Shown: positions 1 to 8,789, counted from the first letter of the stretch. The stretch: 64,000 nucleotides of DNA from Nocardia terpenica (GCF_013186535.1 NZ_JABMCZ010000003.1:558001-622000); one strand, 5' to 3'. Translations and numbers: made by a program. Notes: generated by a model not told the origin, from the sequence alone.

Positions 1-7
1 AGTTTCA

Positions 8-628
8 CTATACGTGGCCGTTCTCCTGGCGGACAAGCTGGGCCTCCAGGCCCGCGACCAGCACGTCCATGCCGAAGTCGTAGGAGTACCTACCGCGCAG
101 GTCGGCCATGTGCGCGACGGCGCGCTCGACCGCCTCCGGAAGCGTCACGTCCGTGAGCGGGGCGCGGTCGCGGGGATTCACCCGGGCCCGGCCGAACAGG
201 TAGGTGTGAATGGTGGCGTAGGCCGCCAGCACATTGCGGTCGCTGAAGCCCGCGTCGAACAGGATCTCCATCACCGCGGCGATCAGGTCGAGCTGCTTGC
301 CCAGCATCTGTTCGATGAGCACGTCGCCGAGACCGGGGTGCTTGCGCAGCTTCTCATCGATCTGATCGATGAGGTCGCGCAGCCGGTGCTGCCACGGCCC
401 CGAATCCGGCGGCGGCTTGCGGACCCCGGTCAGCGCCGCGCTGGCGACCAGGTCGAGTAGTTCGCGTTTGTCGGCGACGTAGTAATACGGGGCCATCGGC
501 GAGACGCCGAGTTCGCGCGACAGGCGCCGCATGGACAGCTTCTCCACGCCGTCCTCGCGCACCACCCGCAGCGCCGCCTCGACGATCTCGGATTCCGACA
601 ATGTATTGCCGCCCCCGCTCGTCTGCAT
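8..628 (-). CDS. TetR/AcrR-family transcriptional regulator
   Basis: One-component DNA-binding repressor of about 206 residues. A helix-turn-helix covers roughly residues 11-57, with SMRRLSRELGVSPMAPYYYV as the recognition part, and is followed by an all-helical ligand domain. I chose the ATG at 628 because a GGGAG motif lies 8-9 bases upstream and the N-terminus then has normal family length; a longer in-frame start at 694 would add an arginine- and glycine-rich tail. It is divergent from the MftF-like glycosyltransferase, and the shared gap holds a perfect palindrome at 872-887, so control of that gene and of itself is the simplest inference. It lacks the sequence features I associate with MftR. 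The effector is unknown. Confidence 0.85.
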   Translation of the reverse strand: MQTSGGGNTLSESEIVEAALRVVREDGVEKLSMRRLSRELGVSPMAPYYYVADKRELLDLVASAALTGVRKPPPDSGPWQHRLRDLIDQIDEKLRKHPGLGDVLIEQMLGKQLDLIAAVMEILFDAGFSDRNVLAAYATIHTYLFGRARVNPRDRAPLTDVTLPEAVERAVAHMADLRGRYSYDFGMDVLVAGLEAQLVRQENGHV

Positions 629-871
629 CCGTCCGACTCCCATGCCACCTCGAGACCGTGCCGCAGCCCACCCGTACGGCGGCCGATTCGTCATCTGCTG
701 TTCAACATGCTTTTTCCCTCCGCAGTCTAGAGAACCCCTCGGGCAGCGGGTTCGCGTGCGTCGCCCCGACCGGGCCGGTCTGTGAGCAACGGCTCACCGC
801 GGTATTTGCCAATGGTGAACCAGGCGGCGGCGCAATGTGATCTGCGCCCCTCCGAAGTGATGGTTGCCATT

Positions 872-887
872 CGATTGCCAGCAATCG
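872..887. promoter_or_regulatory. Perfect 7-2-7 palindrome, candidate TetR operator
   Basis: CGATTGC-CA-GCAATCG is a perfect inverted repeat in the 383-base gap between a TetR gene (start 628) and the MftF-like gene (start 1012). Size and symmetry fit a TetR-dimer site. A second short hairpin, GTGAGC-n4-GCTCAC, lies at 782-797. I see nothing else definite in this gap. Binding is inferred from position only. Confidence 0.45.
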
Positions 888-1011
888 TGGCGAATTGCGC
901 GCCGGTCCGCTGCGGGACGCGCCGGAGCCGGGTCGGGTATTCGCATCGATTTCAATGCGTTTTTTTCGACACGGGCTGCCGGAACGGCAATCACCGCATA
1001 GCATCCCAGGA

Positions 1012-2409
1012 ATGCGCCATGATCGACTGCCCGACGGGTTCGGGGTCCGGATCGATCCCCGGGTGCGCACCTACTCCGGCGGGCGATTCCTGGTCGGCGG
1101 TTCTCCGACGAGGTTGCTGCGGCTCGCGCCGGAGGCGGCCGCCCTGATCGGTGACGGGTACCTGGAGGTGACCGATCCGACATCGGCGGTGGTTGCCAGA
1201 CGGCTGCTCGATTCCGGGGTGGGCAACCCGCGCCCCCGGCTGCTGCCCTCGCCCGAGGACGTCACCGTGGTGGTGCCGCATTACAACGACGCGGCCGGGC
1301 TGGAGCGGCTGCTCGGCACCCTGCGCGGGCACAGCGTCGTGGTGGTCGACGACGGCTCGGACCGGCCGGTGCCGATTCCGCGCACCCGCGGCCGCTGCCG
1401 GGTGACGGTGCTGCGGCACGACCGGCGCCACGGGGCCGCGGCCGCCCGCAATGCCGGTTTACGGGCCGCGACAACCGAATTCGTGGCCTTCCTGGACTCC
1501 GACGTGGTGCCGCGCGCCGGGTGGCTCGAGGTGATGCTCGGGCACTTCAGCGATCCGGAGGTCGCGCTGGTCGCGCCGCGGATCGTGGCGCGCGAGCAGG
1601 ACACCACCGTGCTCGGCCGCTACGAGCAGGCCCGCTCGTCGCTGGATCGCGGGCGGCGCGAGGCCGCGGTGACCTCCCGCGGCGCGGTGTCCTATGTGCC
1701 GGGCGCGGCGTTACTGGTGCGGCGGCGGGCGCTGCTGGCCGAGGGCGGTTTCGACGAGGGGATGCGCTCGGCCGCCGACATCGATCTGTGCTGGCGGCTG
1801 GAGCAGGCGGGCTGGCGGCTGCGCTACGAGCCCGCCGCGCACGTGGCGTGCGATCATCCGGTCTCGGTGGGGAAGTGGTTCGGGCGCAAGGTCTCCCACG
1901 GGGCGAGCGCGGCCCCGCTGGCGGGTCGGCACGCCGGGATGGCGACGCCGCTGTCGGTGCCGTTCTGGACGGTGGTGGCCACGGCCCTGCTGGCGAGCGG
2001 CTCGCGCCGGGGCGTGCTGATCGGGGTGCTCACGCTCGCCGCGGCATTGGCCCGGCTGCGGCGGGTATTCGCCGAACTCGACAATCCGACCCGGGTCGCG
2101 GCAATTCAACTGGCCCGGGGCTTTTCCGCGGGGGTGTGGCGGATCGTATCCGCGCTGTGCCGCCATTATTGGCCGGTGACGGTGCTGGCGATGGTGGCCT
2201 CGCGGCGCATTCGCCGGATCGCGTTCACCCTGGCGGTGGCCGACGGGCTCGCCGATTGGTTCACCCATCGCGAGACGGGCGGGCTGGACCCGCTGCGCTA
2301 TTTATTCTGCAAACGGCTCGACGATCTCGCCTACGGAACCGGATTGTGGTGGGGCGCCGTGCGGGCCCGCAATGTCGCCGCGCTGCGGCCCGTGGTGCCC
2401 CGGCACTGA
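1012..2409 (+). CDS. mftF: MftF-like mycofactocin-type family 2 glycosyltransferase
   Basis: About 465 residues. The N-terminal LPDGFGVRIDPRVRTYSGG segment is typical of MftF, the enzyme that adds glucose units to the redox cofactor mycofactocin. A GT-A domain starts near residue 83 (VTVVVPHYND), the metal-binding DxD is in FLDSDVV at 160-166, and a hydrophobic C-terminal part follows. The place where family members usually have GED reads SAADIDL (about residues 253-259), so the acidic ED pair is altered. ATG 1012 begins the family-like N-terminus; a longer upstream reading (895) looks non-coding. No mftA-E genes are present in this window, so this is either a displaced cluster member or a paralogue with another acceptor. 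Confidence 0.7.
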   Translation: MRHDRLPDGFGVRIDPRVRTYSGGRFLVGGSPTRLLRLAPEAAALIGDGYLEVTDPTSAVVARRLLDSGVGNPRPRLLPSPEDVTVVVPHYNDAAGLERLLGTLRGHSVVVVDDGSDRPVPIPRTRGRCRVTVLRHDRRHGAAAARNAGLRAATTEFVAFLDSDVVPRAGWLEVMLGHFSDPEVALVAPRIVAREQDTTVLGRYEQARSSLDRGRREAAVTSRGAVSYVPGAALLVRRRALLAEGGFDEGMRSAADIDLCWRLEQAGWRLRYEPAAHVACDHPVSVGKWFGRKVSHGASAAPLAGRHAGMATPLSVPFWTVVATALLASGSRRGVLIGVLTLAAALARLRRVFAELDNPTRVAAIQLARGFSAGVWRIVSALCRHYWPVTVLAMVASRRIRRIAFTLAVADGLADWFTHRETGGLDPLRYLFCKRLDDLAYGTGLWWGAVRARNVAALRPVVPRH

Positions 2410-2551
2410 TCGCCCGAGCGCCGCGGAAATTCCGCCGTCCCCCCGACTTTCGGCCCTCCGACCGACAGACTGTGACCTGACGGACAAACGCCGGGCTCGA
2501 TAGGCCGTGCCGATTGTCCGCCGGTACAGTGCTGGGGCGGAAAGAAGGCGA

Positions 2552-3916
2552 ATGGTCAGCAATCTCGCAGGTGGCGGCGTGGTGGAACCCGGAGCGGAGC
2601 CCGACACGCGCCTGGGTGCGCTGGAAACCTATGCCGCCCAGGCCCACGACCATCTCGGCGCGGGCACCGATCAACTCCCGGGTCTGCTGCGGCCCATGGT
2701 GCTGCAATCGTGGCTGCGCAGCATGCGCGGCGGGGTCGATCCGCTCGATGCCGTCGACGGGCGCGGCCTGCGCGGCACGGATCTGCAACGCTATCGCGAG
2801 AGCCATCCGATCGCGGCGGTGATGCCGCTGGTGGATCGGCTGCTGCTGCAGGACGCCACCGGTTCCGGGCTGATCGTGGTGGTCGCCGACCAGTTCGGCC
2901 GGGTGTTGTCGGTGCACGGCAATCCCGATCGGGTGGCGGCGGTGACCGCGGCCGGTGTGCGCGAGGGCGACGATCTGAGCGAGCGGCGCGTGGGGACCAA
3001 TGCGATCGGGCTGGTGGTGCGCACCGGGCGCGCGGCCTGGATCCACGGGCCCGAGCATTTCCTGCGCCGCATGCATCGGCTCACGGGAGCCGCTGCGCCC
3101 GTGCACGATCCGGACGGACGCCTGGTCGGGGTGTTGATGATCGCCGGTGGGGCGCGGGTGGCGCAGCCGGAGGTGCTGGCCCTGGTCAAGGCCGCGGCGA
3201 CCGCCGCCGAGATGGATCTCGCGCTGACCGCGGCGCGATTCGCGCGGCGCGGCGCGGAAGGCCCCGGCGCGGCGGCACGGTCGAGCCCGGCGCGGTCGCC
3301 GGACCGGCTCGGGCTCGAGGTGCTGGGCCTGGGCCAGCCGCAGCTGACCGTGGCCGGGGAGCGTATTCCGTTGTCGCAGCGGCACGCCGAGATCCTGCTG
3401 CTGCTGGCCGAACATCCCGAGGGGCTGTCCGCGGACCATCTGGCGCTGCTGCTCGACGACACCGACCTGGACAATGCCACCGTGCGGGCCGCGATGTCGC
3501 GGCTGCGCGGGGTGATCGGGGCGGCGGTGGTCGGCTCGCGGCCGTATCGGCTGCTGGTGCCGCTCGCCACCGATATCGAGGCGCTGCGGGCGGCACTGGA
3601 CTCCGGCGATGTGGAGACCGCGGTGCGGCTGTACGCCGGGCCGGTGCTGCCGCGCTCGATCGCGCCGGGAGTCATGGACATTCGCGACGAGTTGCGGGTG
3701 CGGCTGCGCAGCGCGGTGCTGCGGTCCGAGGACGCGGTGGTGCTCGGCCGCTGGACCGCGTGCGCCGAGGGCCGCGACGACGCCGCGGCGTGGGCGGTCT
3801 ACCGGTCCACCGTGGATCGCGACTCCGCGCTGTATACCCAGATAGAGGCCAAGATTCGGGTGCTCGACCGGCGCATGGGCGTGAATGCAACGCAGATGCA
3901 ACGTTTCGGCTCCTAG
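2552..3916 (+). CDS. GAF-domain transcriptional regulator
   Basis: About 454 residues. The N-terminal two thirds resembles the sensory half of AcoR-type regulators: a helical start (LQSWLRSM), then a GAF fold containing the family-typical RRVGTNAIGL stretch and a second half around GRLVGVLMIAGG. The C-terminus is not an AAA+ domain. It holds a winged-helix-like segment (SQRHAEILLLLAEHPEGLS ... AMSRLR) ending in SRPYRLLV, as in actinobacterial GAF regulators that often sit near alcohol or aldehyde dehydrogenase genes. The start at 2552 follows AGAAGG by five bases; an upstream in-frame ATG at 2507 lacks such a site. The ligand cannot be read from the sequence. Confidence 0.75.
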   Translation: MVSNLAGGGVVEPGAEPDTRLGALETYAAQAHDHLGAGTDQLPGLLRPMVLQSWLRSMRGGVDPLDAVDGRGLRGTDLQRYRESHPIAAVMPLVDRLLLQDATGSGLIVVVADQFGRVLSVHGNPDRVAAVTAAGVREGDDLSERRVGTNAIGLVVRTGRAAWIHGPEHFLRRMHRLTGAAAPVHDPDGRLVGVLMIAGGARVAQPEVLALVKAAATAAEMDLALTAARFARRGAEGPGAAARSSPARSPDRLGLEVLGLGQPQLTVAGERIPLSQRHAEILLLLAEHPEGLSADHLALLLDDTDLDNATVRAAMSRLRGVIGAAVVGSRPYRLLVPLATDIEALRAALDSGDVETAVRLYAGPVLPRSIAPGVMDIRDELRVRLRSAVLRSEDAVVLGRWTACAEGRDDAAAWAVYRSTVDRDSALYTQIEAKIRVLDRRMGVNATQMQRFGS

Positions 3917-4115
3917 GCTTCCGAAACTGAAAGTCGGTTGTTCCGGAACGTTATGAAGTGGTGTCCCGGGTGAGCTGTATCTGTCGGGGGTTCAGCTCGC
4001 CAGGGTGCTACTACCGCGCCATCATGATCGAACCGCCCGGATTGTCGGTGGAGGCGAGTAGTCTGATCGTCGAGGTGGCCGAGCGAGTTTCACGCCCAGC
4101 GTCACCGCAAAGCTT

Positions 4116-4152
4116 CGCCGGTGCCGGTCCCGGGGAAGGTCCGGCACCGGCG
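4116..4152 (+). other. Strong 12-bp hairpin downstream of the GAF regulator
   Basis: CGCCGGTGCCGG at 4116-4127 pairs perfectly with CCGGCACCGGCG at 4141-4152 across a 13-base loop. There is no T tract, so it is not a classical intrinsic terminator, although it could end the upstream transcript. It lies in a 465-base gap in which I found no convincing gene. Confidence 0.4.
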
Positions 4153-4274
4153 GGGGTTCTCCGGTCCGCTTCTCACCACCCCCCGCCCCGGTTCCCCCTC
4201 GGGCAAGCAATGCCACCCGAATACGCGCCACGGCCTGCCCCGAACCCCCTGCACCGGCACGCCGCAGCGCCCCA

Positions 4275-4307
4275 CCGCCCGCGGACGAGCGACCCGTCCG
4301 CGGGCGG
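4275..4307 (+). other. Second strong 12-bp hairpin in the same gap
   Basis: CCGCCCGCGGAC at 4275-4286 pairs perfectly with GTCCGCGGGCGG at 4296-4307 across nine bases. With the hairpin at 4116-4152 it gives the 3917-4381 gap two stable stems ahead of the ABM gene. It may be a structured leader or a terminator; I do not recognise a riboswitch class. Confidence 0.35.
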
Positions 4308-4381
4308 AGGGACAACCCGAGCCGGTGCCGTCCACGCGAAATCCATTGGCGGAACAGGGCACGGCATTGCAAGCTGCTGGG

Positions 4382-4705
4382 GTGACTGATGATTCGGCTC
4401 GGGTGGTGACTGTTTTTCGATCGCGGTTGCGCGAGGATGCCGGGGCCAATGGGTATTACGAGCTGACGGAAAAGCTCGATGCTCGGGCGCGGGCCATGCC
4501 GGGGTTCGTGGACGCCAAGACTTTCACCGCGGCCGACGGGGAACGGGTCACCGTGGTCACCTTCGACAATGCCGAGCACCAGCGCGCCTGGGGGCAGGAC
4601 CCGGAACATCGGGAGGCGCAGCGGCGTGGGCGCGAGGAGTTCTACAGCGAGTATTCGATCTCGGTCTGTGAGGAGCGGCACCGCGGGGGATTTCCGAGGG
4701 GCTGA
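4382..4705 (+). CDS. Antibiotic biosynthesis monooxygenase (ABM)-domain protein
   Basis: Small protein of 107 residues. The order is an N-terminal beta strand (RVVTVFRSRL), a helix (YYELTEKLDARARAMPGF), a central VTVVTFDNAEH strand and a C-terminal EFYSEYSISVCEE strand, matching the dimeric ferredoxin-like ABM fold found in small oxygenases and in stress proteins of unknown activity. The start is the GTG at 4382, chosen because it gives the normal family length; the reading further upstream is proline-rich and non-coding in character. It lies 91 bases before the NrtR-type regulator on the same strand. The substrate is unknown. Confidence 0.75.
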   Translation: MTDDSARVVTVFRSRLREDAGANGYYELTEKLDARARAMPGFVDAKTFTAADGERVTVVTFDNAEHQRAWGQDPEHREAQRRGREEFYSEYSISVCEERHRGGFPRG

Positions 4706-4766
4706 CCTGTGCGAACGGGGCTGGGGGGCAAACCGATTCGCGGGGGTGTGCCGCGGATCGGATTTT

Positions 4767-4783
4767 ATCGTCAAACTGACGAT
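4767..4783. promoter_or_regulatory. Perfect 7-3-7 palindrome in front of the NUDIX regulator
   Basis: ATCGTCA-AAC-TGACGAT is a perfect inverted repeat ending 13 bases before the ATG of the NrtR-type gene. A bound dimer would cover the core promoter or ribosome-binding region, which fits autoregulation by the adjacent winged-helix protein. The operator role is inferred from position and symmetry. Confidence 0.6.
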
Positions 4784-4796
4784 TACAATCGCGATC

Positions 4797-5507
4797 ATGG
4801 GCAATGCTTTTCGCCTGAATGCCGCGGTCGCCGTCGAATTGGTGGTACTCACGCTGGGGGCTCGCAGCGCACCGAACGACACCTTGTGCGCATTGCTGGT
4901 GCAGCGGCTGCTGGCGCCCTATCGGGGTAGGTGGGCGTTGCCGGGCGGATTCGTGCAGAACGAGGAGAGCCTGTCCGCGGCAGCGGTGCGAGAGTTACGC
5001 GAGGAGACCGGAATTCGCGCCGACCGCCTGCATTTGGAGCAGCTGGCCACCTACGGCGAGCCCGGCCGCGATCCGCGCGGCCGCGTGATCAGCACCGCCT
5101 ACCTGGCGCTGGTACCCAATCTGCCCGCCCCCAATGCGGGCGGCGACGCCGTCGCCGCCGCAATATGGTCCGTGGATCAGGTCCTCGCCGACCGCGGCCG
5201 ATTAGCCTTCGACCACCGCCGCATTCTCGCCGACGGCGTCGAACGCGCCCGCGCCAAACTCGAATACACCCCCTTGGCCACCGCCTTCTGCGGCCGCGAA
5301 TTCACCGTCGCCGACCTCCGCCGCGTCTACGAGGTCATGTGGGGCACCACCATCGACCCCCGCAACTTCCACCGCAAGGTCACCACCACCCCCGGCTTCG
5401 TAGAACCCACCGGCCGTACCACCACCCGCGACGGCGGCCGCCCCGCCCGCCTCTACCGCGCGGGCCCCGCCCAATCCCTCCGCCCACCCATGCTGCGGCC
5501 CAACTGA
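4797..5507 (+). CDS. nrtR: NUDIX-domain regulator, NrtR type
   Basis: 236 residues. The N-terminal Nudix fold has an intact box (GFVQNEESLSAAAVRELREE plus TGI), whereas many NrtR proteins have a degenerate one. The C-terminus (LATAFCGREFTVADLRRVYE, then RNFHRKVTTTPGF) is the winged helix typical of NrtR, a repressor of NAD biosynthesis or salvage genes that responds to ADP-ribose. A NUDIX hydrolase working only as an enzyme would lack this tail. The start at 4797 is set by the palindrome immediately upstream. No nad genes are nearby, so the regulon is either elsewhere or only the gene itself. Confidence 0.8.
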   Translation: MGNAFRLNAAVAVELVVLTLGARSAPNDTLCALLVQRLLAPYRGRWALPGGFVQNEESLSAAAVRELREETGIRADRLHLEQLATYGEPGRDPRGRVISTAYLALVPNLPAPNAGGDAVAAAIWSVDQVLADRGRLAFDHRRILADGVERARAKLEYTPLATAFCGREFTVADLRRVYEVMWGTTIDPRNFHRKVTTTPGFVEPTGRTTTRDGGRPARLYRAGPAQSLRPPMLRPN

Positions 5508-5522
5508 TCCCGCCAAAAAGCG

Positions 5523-5658
5523 CGCCGGGATGACGATTGGAGTTGCGTCGGGATGACAACGGGACTTCTGTCGGGTGGCGGCGGGGATTGTGTCGGGATG
5601 ATGACGGGATTTCTGTCGGGATGACGGCGAGGCTTCTGTCGGGGTGGTGGCGGCAATT
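5523..5658 (+). repeat. Tandem 22-23 bp GTCGGGATGAC repeats (about six copies)
   Basis: Units begin at about 5523, 5545, 5568, 5590, 5613 and 5636 and share a CGGGATGAC-type core ending in TT, for example CTGTCGGGATGACGGCGAGG. They fill most of the 316-base gap between the NrtR-type gene and the GT39 gene. The reverse complement of the core (GTCATCCCG) recurs in 24-base units inside the NRPS gene at 53086-53187, so the two tracts appear to belong to one repeat family. Confidence 0.75.
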
Positions 5659-5823
5659 CTGTTGTGCTTACTGGATTGGCACTGGGATGTTGTCTTGTCA
5701 TTCCCGTGCGTTCTCGGTCGGGATCTACTGTTCGGGCACAGGAAGTTCCCAGGGGAGCTGGAGGGGGGTGACGGGTGGGTTCTTACGGTCGGCGGGACGG
5801 GAGAGTGGAAGGAAGGCGGCGGC

Positions 5824-7968
5824 ATGGTTTCGAGCGTCGTGGGCGGCGCCCGGGTGTTCGATGGTGGTACTGCTCGGTGGCGGGTGGTGGCGGATCAGCA
5901 GCGGTGGGCTCGGCCGGGGGTGGGGATGTTGCTGGTCGCTACGGCCGTGTTGTATTTGTGGGGGCTGCGGTCGGCGGGGTGGGGGAATCCGTATTACGCG
6001 GCGGCCGTGCAGTCGGGGACCAAGAGCTGGAAGGCGCTGCTGTTCGCCTCGCTGGATCCGGGGAATGCGATCACCGTCGACAAGCCGCCCGCCGCCATGT
6101 GGGTGATGGGGCTGTCGGGGCGGGTGTTCGGATTCAGCTCGTGGTCGATGCTGATGCCGCAGGCGATGATGGGCGTCGCCGCGGTCGCGCTGCTGTACGG
6201 GGCGGTGCGTCGGTGCAGCGGACCCGCCGCGGGCCTGATCGCGGGTACCGTGCTGGCCCTGACTCCGGTGGCGGCCTTGATGTTTCGCTACAACAACCCC
6301 GACGCGCTGATGACGCTGCTGGTGGTGGCCGCCGCCTACGGTGTCGTGCGGGCCATCCAAACCACCGGCGGCCGTGTGCTTTCCGCGAGCAATGGCTGGC
6401 TGGCGCTGGCCGGTGCCGCGATCGGATTCGCCTTCCTCGCCAAGATGATGCAGGCGTTTCTGGTGCTACCCGGCCCGGCGCTGGTGGTGCTCATCGCCGC
6501 TCCGGGTGGAATCCGTTCCCGGATAACTGGATTGGTGACGGCCGGAGTAGCGATTGTGGTCTCGGCCGGGTGGTACGTCGCGCTGGTGCAGCTGTGGCCC
6601 GCGGGCTCGCGCCCCTATATCGGCGGCTCCACCACCAACAGCCTCTGGGAACTGGCCGTCGACTACAACGGCCTCGGTCGCGTATTCGGCAGTCACTCCG
6701 GGCACGGCGGCGGTGCGCCGAGCCACCCACCGGCCGCGCACGCCGCGACCGCCGCCCACGCGGCCGGTCCGCACTTCGGCGGCATGGCGGGCGGCCAGCC
6801 CGGGGTGCTGCGGTTGTTCCAGGACTCGCTGGCCACCGAATTCGCCTGGCTGCTGCCGGTCGCGGTGCTGGGTCTCGTTGCCGGGCTGTGGATTACGCGC
6901 CGCCGCCCGCGCACCGACCCGGATCGGGCGGCGCTGATCCTGTGGGGCGGCTGGCTGGTGAGCACCTTCGCGGTGCTGGCCGCCATGAGCCGCTCGTTCC
7001 ACACCTACTACACGATCGAACTGGCCCCGCCCATCGCGGCGCTGTGTGGCATCGGCATCGTGCTGCTGTGGCGGCGGCGCGAGCACCGGCGGTCCCGGCT
7101 CACCCTGGCCGCGATGTCGGCGGTCACCGGGATCTGGGTGTTCACCCTGCTCGATCACACGCCGAACTGGCTGCCGTGGCTGCGCTGGACCCTGCTGGTC
7201 GGCGGATTCGTCGCGGCGGCGCTGCTGGTGCTCGGCGCGCATCGCGCCCGCCGCGTCGGGGCCGTAATCGCCGCCGTGGCACTGATTTCCGGCATTGCCG
7301 GACCGGCCGCGTACGCGGTGGAGACGGTCGCGCTGCCGCATAGCGGCGGCAGCCCCGCCAGCGGCCCGGCGCGCGCGACCGGCGGCCGATCCGGCTGGGG
7401 CGGCGCCACCGCCGCGACCCCGCGGCTCGACTCGCTACTGCGCGGCGCCGACAATCGCTGGGCCGCAGCGATTGTCGGTTCCCGGCTGGTCAGCTCGATC
7501 GAATTGAACACGGGCGCATCGCTACTGGCCATCGGCGGCTTCAGCGGCCGCGACGACTCACCGACCCTCGCGCAGTTCCAGCGGTACGTGGCCGCCGGGG
7601 ATGTGCACTACTTCCTGCTCAGCGACCGCTCCAACCAGCGATCCGGTCGAGCACAGCCCGACGATTCACAGCACGGGCACGGCGGCGGCCGTTCCGGCGC
7701 GGGTACACCGGGCCGCGGCATGGTGAGCATGCCTGCCTCGAGCGATGGGACTGCGAGTGGAACGACCGGAACTGCTGTGGGCGAAGGTAATTCGACACCC
7801 GACTCTTCGGGTGGAAGTGCGTCGAGTGTCTCGCGGTACGCGAATCACGGTGGCACGGGGTCGAATACGGCCGGATTGCAGATCACGTCGTGGGTACAGG
7901 CCCATTACACCGGGACCGAAATCGACGGAATCACCGTCTACGACCTGACAGTCCCGCAGCGCCCTTGA
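5824..7968 (+). CDS. Family 39 (ArnT/PMT-like) membrane glycosyltransferase
   Basis: 714 residues. Multiple hydrophobic spans begin near residue 32 (GVGMLLVATAVLYLWGL). The first outer loop holds the family-typical DPGNAITVDKPPAAMW region with its acidic residue and KPP. Such enzymes move sugars from polyprenyl-phosphate donors to cell-envelope acceptors at the membrane; this one resembles the actinobacterial YkcA/YkcB-like group with a large extracytoplasmic C-terminal domain. Two low-complexity segments stand out: a His/Gly/Ala-rich loop near residue 295-320 and a Gly/Ser/Thr-rich linker near residue 625-680. ATG 5824 follows GGAAGG; translation from an earlier start would run through the tandem-repeat tract. 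Confidence 0.8.
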   Translation: MVSSVVGGARVFDGGTARWRVVADQQRWARPGVGMLLVATAVLYLWGLRSAGWGNPYYAAAVQSGTKSWKALLFASLDPGNAITVDKPPAAMWVMGLSGRVFGFSSWSMLMPQAMMGVAAVALLYGAVRRCSGPAAGLIAGTVLALTPVAALMFRYNNPDALMTLLVVAAAYGVVRAIQTTGGRVLSASNGWLALAGAAIGFAFLAKMMQAFLVLPGPALVVLIAAPGGIRSRITGLVTAGVAIVVSAGWYVALVQLWPAGSRPYIGGSTTNSLWELAVDYNGLGRVFGSHSGHGGGAPSHPPAAHAATAAHAAGPHFGGMAGGQPGVLRLFQDSLATEFAWLLPVAVLGLVAGLWITRRRPRTDPDRAALILWGGWLVSTFAVLAAMSRSFHTYYTIELAPPIAALCGIGIVLLWRRREHRRSRLTLAAMSAVTGIWVFTLLDHTPNWLPWLRWTLLVGGFVAAALLVLGAHRARRVGAVIAAVALISGIAGPAAYAVETVALPHSGGSPASGPARATGGRSGWGGATAATPRLDSLLRGADNRWAAAIVGSRLVSSIELNTGASLLAIGGFSGRDDSPTLAQFQRYVAAGDVHYFLLSDRSNQRSGRAQPDDSQHGHGGGRSGAGTPGRGMVSMPASSDGTASGTTGTAVGEGNSTPDSSGGSASSVSRYANHGGTGSNTAGLQITSWVQAHYTGTEIDGITVYDLTVPQRP

Positions 7969-8124
7969 GCCCCGCGTATTCCACGAGGCGGGCGGCGGAT
8001 CCGAGCGAATCCTTCGGACCGGAAGTAAAACGGCTCGGAACTGCGACGTTTCGGGGACGTGACGGTGCCGCATCGAGTCCGGCAAATGCGGTATACGAAC
8101 GCTGCGCGGTGGTAAACCAGGGAT

Positions 8125-8775
8125 ATGACCGAGGTTGCGGCAGCGGCGCCGACGACGAGAGGGCGGTCCGCCGAGTTCTGGGGATATGTCATGTGGGGGC
8201 TGGCGACGCTGGCGATCGCCGTGCCCGAGTTGTCCGCGGTTTTCCGGCTGGCCGATTGGCCGACCATCTCCGCGACCATCGGCCACCTCGAGGACCGGCA
8301 CTCCTGGGTGCGGCTGATCGTGGTCTTCGTGATCACGGTGATCGGCTACTACGCGGTCCCGCAGCTGACCACCGTTCCCATGCGGGCGGCCGTGCTCGGC
8401 ACCCGGCGGCTCACCGCCAACGGCCGCCTCACCGCCGACGTCGAGGCGGTGCGGTACGAGGGCATGGGCGGATATCTGGTGGCCGCCCTCGCCGCGTACG
8501 TGGTGGGTGTGGCCTTCGCGGCGAGCGCGCGGCACCTGCACCCGGGCACCTTCGTCGGTGCCTACGTGATGTACGGGCTGATCGCGCTGATGTGGGTGAT
8601 CGTGCCCAGCATCCTGGCAATGTTCTTCGCCCGCGAGGTGCCCTTCCCCACGTTGTTCCGCACCGTCGGCTATCTGGAGCGGCGGGCCACCCCGGTCGCG
8701 GCGGTGCTGCTCGGGCTGCTGGCGGTGCTGGTGGTGCACCTCGCCCTGTATCCCTGGCCGCGCATCCAATCCTGA
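8125..8775 (+). CDS. Multi-pass membrane protein of unknown function
   Basis: 216 residues with about five predicted membrane spans, near residues 18-40, 61-80, 111-130, 142-168 and 190-208. Short charged loops lie between them and the N-terminus is alanine- and threonine-rich. I recognise no catalytic or transport motif. It ends 14 bases from the convergent double-TetR gene. An AGGG precedes the ATG. It resembles uncharacterised integral membrane proteins of Nocardia-like genomes, and I assign no function. Confidence 0.7.
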   Translation: MTEVAAAAPTTRGRSAEFWGYVMWGLATLAIAVPELSAVFRLADWPTISATIGHLEDRHSWVRLIVVFVITVIGYYAVPQLTTVPMRAAVLGTRRLTANGRLTADVEAVRYEGMGGYLVAALAAYVVGVAFAASARHLHPGTFVGAYVMYGLIALMWVIVPSILAMFFAREVPFPTLFRTVGYLERRATPVAAVLLGLLAVLVVHLALYPWPRIQS

Positions 8776-8789
8776 AGCGCGGCAACGGA

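Noticed and set aside
8..8124. A complete mycofactocin cluster around the MftF-like gene
   Set aside because: No radical SAM MftC, precursor MftA, MftB, MftD or MftE could be found on either strand; only the glycosyltransferase is present.
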